Position numbers and translations under genes: made by a program
Shown here: one piece after another, positions 61,201-64,000 of the stretch
How positions within the stretch are numbered: the first letter of the stretch is position 1
Layout of the letters: the number at the start of each line of letters is the position of its first letter
From: Phlebiopsis flavidoalba
Lineage: Eukaryota; Basidiomycota; Agaricomycetes; Polyporales; Phanerochaetaceae
NCBI GenBank assembly: GCA_035772785.1
Contig: JAOCPU010000001.1
Coordinates: 930,001 to 994,000, forward strand
Reading direction: 5' to 3'
Length of the DNA: 64,000 bases
Notes under the pieces: generated by a model
Databases searched by the model: none
Told to the model about the DNA's origin: nothing
What the model saw: the letters and a program-made list of their open reading frames with translations, nothing else

Positions 61201-62604
61201 GGTGCTGCAAGGTACGGATGTAACGCGCGGCTGTTGGCCATGTTGTCGCTTGGAAAATGAACAGAAGCACCTGCCGCACCCACGCGTGTTCAGTTTTTCA
61301 GAACGTAAAAATGCCAGAAGGGGTAATGGTACCAGAGCGAGTCCATGGGCGAGAGATCCGTCGCATACGGTGCCTGTTGAAGCTCAACACCGTGCCGCAC
61401 GACGGTGAATGGCCCGCGAGGGGTCATCCAAATTTCCAACAGAGATGGCACGAGGCCCGCGAACCAAGTCCGCTCCGAGGTGCTCAGAGTTTTTGAAGTC
61501 CCCCTCGCGACAGATACCTGCCGAGAGATTTAGTTGTTGTTCTGGCTGGCATCTTCGTATTGGGTCGAGTGCTTGGCTGTGGTACAAGGTCCTGGGTTGT
61601 ACAACTCTTCTTCTTCAGCGCTGGGGTGGGGAGCAGGGACGATCCAGTGGAAGAGCACAATCCGATACGGCGGATGAGAGACAGTGGTAGCCCTAAGGCG
61701 AGACGAAGAAGGGTTTAGCCACGATTGACTGCAATGGCTAGCCTGCGCCCTGGGTAACGTAATTCGGTGATCGTGGCTGCAGGTGGGGGGCGGGTAGGGG
61801 ATCATCTAATCCGAGTAATCGAGAGTGTGAACGTCGGAAGGTCATCAGTTCCGGACTCCATGGACGCAACAGGAGAGTATCGTCAATTGGGGGCAAATCC
61901 ATTGTTCCTCGGAGGACGGAGCCAGGACGATGAGAAGATGGAGGGGCCGAATGGCATTGGACAGTCCCCCGGTAGTGGAGACGTGAGCGAAGCCCCAGAT
62001 CGGAGGCGACTGTTGCGCTCGCGTGAGAGCGGAGGGATGCAGCAGATGACGCGACTGAGCCGAGTGACGCAAGCTGGGGCGGACAGGGATCGAAGCGGCG
62101 GCGGGAACGAGGCCCTGGGGTCTCTGGAGCTGCTCGAGTGAAGGACTCGGTGGAAGGCGCTGCCCCCCCCCCCCCCCCCCCCCGCTGCTGAGGTTGCTGA
62201 GGTTGCCCGACGCAGCGGCAAATCGCTGAGCGGCGAGTTTGGACGTTGGAGGGTAAAGGTTCCGGCCCTCAGCCCTCCTGAAGCCCGGCGGAAAGGATGT
62301 GGGGGGGGGGGGAAGAGTAGCAGGAAGTTATCTCCAGTTGTGTTGTTGGACAATGTGGGGTCATTAGAAGGGTCACAGACCTGAAGCCAAGACGCGCAGC
62401 GCAGGGGGACGATATCTGGCACCTATCCGTACTCCTCTACCATCCCAGATCTCGCGAGCCCTACAGCGATTGTCAGCCGATTTCAGCGTGAGAGAAAAGC
62501 ACGACACACCTCTTAGCGTAAGCGGCAGAGGGGGGGGGGAGGGGGCGTCTTCCAGATGATACCCTGGCAAAGGAGCCGTTGTTATCCGAGGCGGACAGAG
62601 ACAT
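58283..62604 (-). CDS. RRM and Pumilio-repeat RNA-binding protein (JSN1/PUF2 type)
   Basis: Binds mRNA, usually for membrane-associated mRNAs, through an RRM and PUF repeats. Start MSLSASDNNGSFARVSSGRRPLPPPSAAYAKR at 62604, then introns. The N-terminal low-complexity part includes RRATSATSAA, a Gly run coded by the G21 tract, SAFHRVLHSSSSRDP, and later LDYSGLDDPLPAP near 61815. RRM: SLWIGNLDSSVTSEQLIHVF near 61075-61135 (RNP2 LWIGNL), then ECGFVNFVDQADAIRAKDDVLNRLGGD (RNP1). A second RRM-like segment reads RKALNGRDVLG and IRIGFAKVPVKNGQEGA near 60390-60480. PUF part: RRWDAPKLRELRKRLDSPNITTEEIDNIAGDFLDGEIVDLASDWLGNTVVQKLFEKC (59740-59970), RSMRACLES, LLLTWLLDTSNFPSRYSLLAPRF and DQVNGVAVVHKILTSPFV (59000-59350). 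Helical IELKVIATQAYRRLIEEVGLPVPNLQP then a Gln/Asn/Pro-rich tail, ending about 58283. The stop is inferred. Confidence 0.85.
62163..62183 (-). repeat. C21 (G21 on coding strand) homopolymer inside the PUF gene
   Basis: Uninterrupted run of 21 C on the plus strand, read as about seven Gly on the coding strand between TSAA and SAFHRVL. Length is likely unstable in replication and in sequencing. Confidence 0.85.
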
Positions 62605-63486
62605 TATAGGGCTTTGAATGAGATGGGTGCGATTAGGTATTACTGAATGTTGGATAGCAGCAACGCCGGTGTCAGTACTGGTGCGACAAATGAAAACCGA
62701 ACGGTAGGTGAACCAATGCGCCAGAGAGTCCGAATGGAGAGCTGAGAGCGACGTGCGGTAACTATGAGCAGGTCGTCGTAAAATGGCGGCGAGAGTGCCC
62801 TGCAACGAAAGCCAACGAACTTTGAGGGGGCGTAGGAAAGAGATTGCCCAGAACTATACAGTAGGGTGGACTCCAGTAAATAATGGACTAAGTAGAGTGG
62901 TGGTCGGGAGCAAGCCTCTGTTGAGGCTGGCGGAGGGGTTTCTCAAAACGCTCAAACTCCGCAAACTTCGAATCCGCGCCTTGTTCTCGCCCAAGCACCT
63001 CCCTCATGCACCCAAAATTTACGATTTTGCCATCGAGCACACTGTCCGCAAGCGACCATAAAACATGCCAGGGCCGACACCAGCTAAAAACGAGCGTGCT
63101 GTGCTGGCTCCAGCGCACGGCGGGGGGCGTGTCCATGTCACAATCGGCGCCTCCTGACTCGCTTCGTATGGTAATCATTACGGCGGGCTAGAGTCATGTA
63201 TCTGCACATACCAGAATTCATTGCAATATGTACGCTAAGTGTAACTGAGTGGAGTGACTAAAAGGCATGGAAACTACGTGTAGCATACTACTAGGACGTG
63301 CTTTGACCAGGCCCACCGGGGTGGGAGGCACGCGGGTCGCCGTGAAAATGAAGTCGTCGGGACTCGGCAGACATCGCAAAAATCTGTACGCCCATCAGGA
63401 AGAAAAGAGGGAGAATGATGGCAGTATCAGCAGTCCGTCGCGCGAGAGTCTGGACCCCGGTGCGTGCCAGTCCCGTGACGGCGGGG
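62605..63486. other. Upstream region of the PUF gene, possibly with a small gene
   Basis: Promoter and leader of the PUF gene nearest 62604. A 96-codon minus frame at 62888-63178 (CDMDTPPAVRWSQHSTLVFSW... then EFERFEKPL) has some coding-like texture but no recognised family. Confidence 0.35.
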
Positions 63487-64000
63487 TCAAAGCAGTAAAA
63501 AATACATCATAATAATAACTCTAATACGAAGAAAAGTCTGTGAGTTTTGGTCGTAAAAGCGAGAGTTCATGCAAGAACGCAACGGCAAGAAAAGTGGCAG
63601 CAAGGCACAACAGGGCCCTAGCATCAAGAGTGGACAGCCTTGGCAATCTTCACCGCCGATCGTGTGCGTGGTCGGCTGGCCCAGCGCGGACGGCGGTCCT
63701 TCGGGATCGTCGAAGAGGCTTTTCGCGGCAAGGAACGAGGACCTCGACGGGCAATGTCTCAGTGGAGGGCGAAGGCGAAGGGGGTTTAGAATGACGGAAG
63801 ATGAGATCGACTCGAGCGGACATGCAGGAATAGGCGTGGGCACGGAGTCCGATAAAGGTGATGATGCGTCTGTGGAGACGACAGGGGCAGCGGGACAAAT
63901 GACTGGGGGGGAATCCCAGTCCGAGCCGGTACACAGCGTGTGGAACATTTCTTCCTCGGTGGGGCTCAGCGGGGTCTCTGGCTCCATCACCGGTTCAGTA
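63487..64000 (-). CDS. Unrecognised protein, possibly partial at right edge
   Basis: A 167-codon minus frame beginning MMEPETPLSPTEEEMFHTLCTGSDWDSPP at 63990 and continuing SSPLSDSVPTPIPACPLESISSSVILNPLRLRPPL, SSFLAAKSLFDDPEGPPSALGQP. The Ser/Pro/Asp-rich texture is typical of a disordered region of a basidiomycete regulatory protein. The true start could be this ATG or lie beyond the window. The part after about 63620 is Cys/Leu-rich and may be past a missed splice site. No function assigned. Confidence 0.4.
   Translation of the reverse strand, partial: TEPVMEPETPLSPTEEEMFHTLCTGSDWDSPPVICPAAPVVSTDASSPLSDSVPTPIPACPLESISSSVILNPLRLRPPLRHCPSRSSFLAAKSLFDDPEGPPSALGQPTTHTIGGEDCQGCPLLMLGPCCALLPLFLPLRSCMNSRFYDQNSQTFLRIRVIIMMYFLLL

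Overview
The window looks like nuclear DNA of a basidiomycete fungus, most likely a mushroom-forming agaricomycete. The evidence is densely packed genes on both strands, many introns of about 45-70 bases with GTRNGT...YAG borders, GC-rich coding sequence, and gene families typical of that group (F-box proteins with a Cys-rich centre, Ser/Thr-tailed secreted DPBB proteins, conserved agaricomycete proteins of unknown function). No bacterial operon, CRISPR array, tRNA, rRNA or intact transposon was seen. Almost every gene, including ones that should be essential, is broken by one-base insertions or deletions that switch the reading frame while the homology continues. I read this as uncorrected long-read error, not decay. 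Coordinates are therefore gene spans, not clean reading frames, and internal intron positions are only partly resolved.

Layout, left part: a cytosolic-type Hsp70 (-, cut by the left edge), mitochondrial ribosomal protein uS2m (+), anthranilate synthase TrpE (-) divergent from the H/ACA snoRNP assembly factor SHQ1 (+), a 3 kb gene-poor stretch holding a roughly 120-base imperfect tandem repeat, an SLC35F6-type transporter (-) divergent from an LDB19-like alpha-arrestin (+), a second sparse stretch, and two tandem F-box paralogues (+).

Middle: a further gene-poor stretch (about 22.0-24.8 kb), the Sip5 zinc-finger protein (-), a SERCA-type Ca2+-ATPase (+), two secreted RlpA/expansin-like DPBB paralogues flanking a small DUF6914-like gene (all +), then three tandem paralogues of a small unknown multi-pass membrane protein (-), an aldehyde dehydrogenase (-) and another multi-pass membrane protein (-).

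Right part: two conserved proteins of unknown function converging on each other, a TFIIIC90-type subunit of the RNA polymerase III factor (+), a poorly resolved region with short tandem repeats, a Lys-rich conserved protein (-), a mitochondrial RCC1-like protein of the FMP25 family (-) divergent from a small conserved protein (+), a JSN1/PUF2-type RRM-Pumilio protein (-) and a partial unresolved gene at the right edge.

The genes are mostly unrelated housekeeping genes rather than one pathway. The parts that look lineage-specific are the DPBB pair, the F-box pair and the three-gene membrane family. No clear novel defence or mobile system was found.
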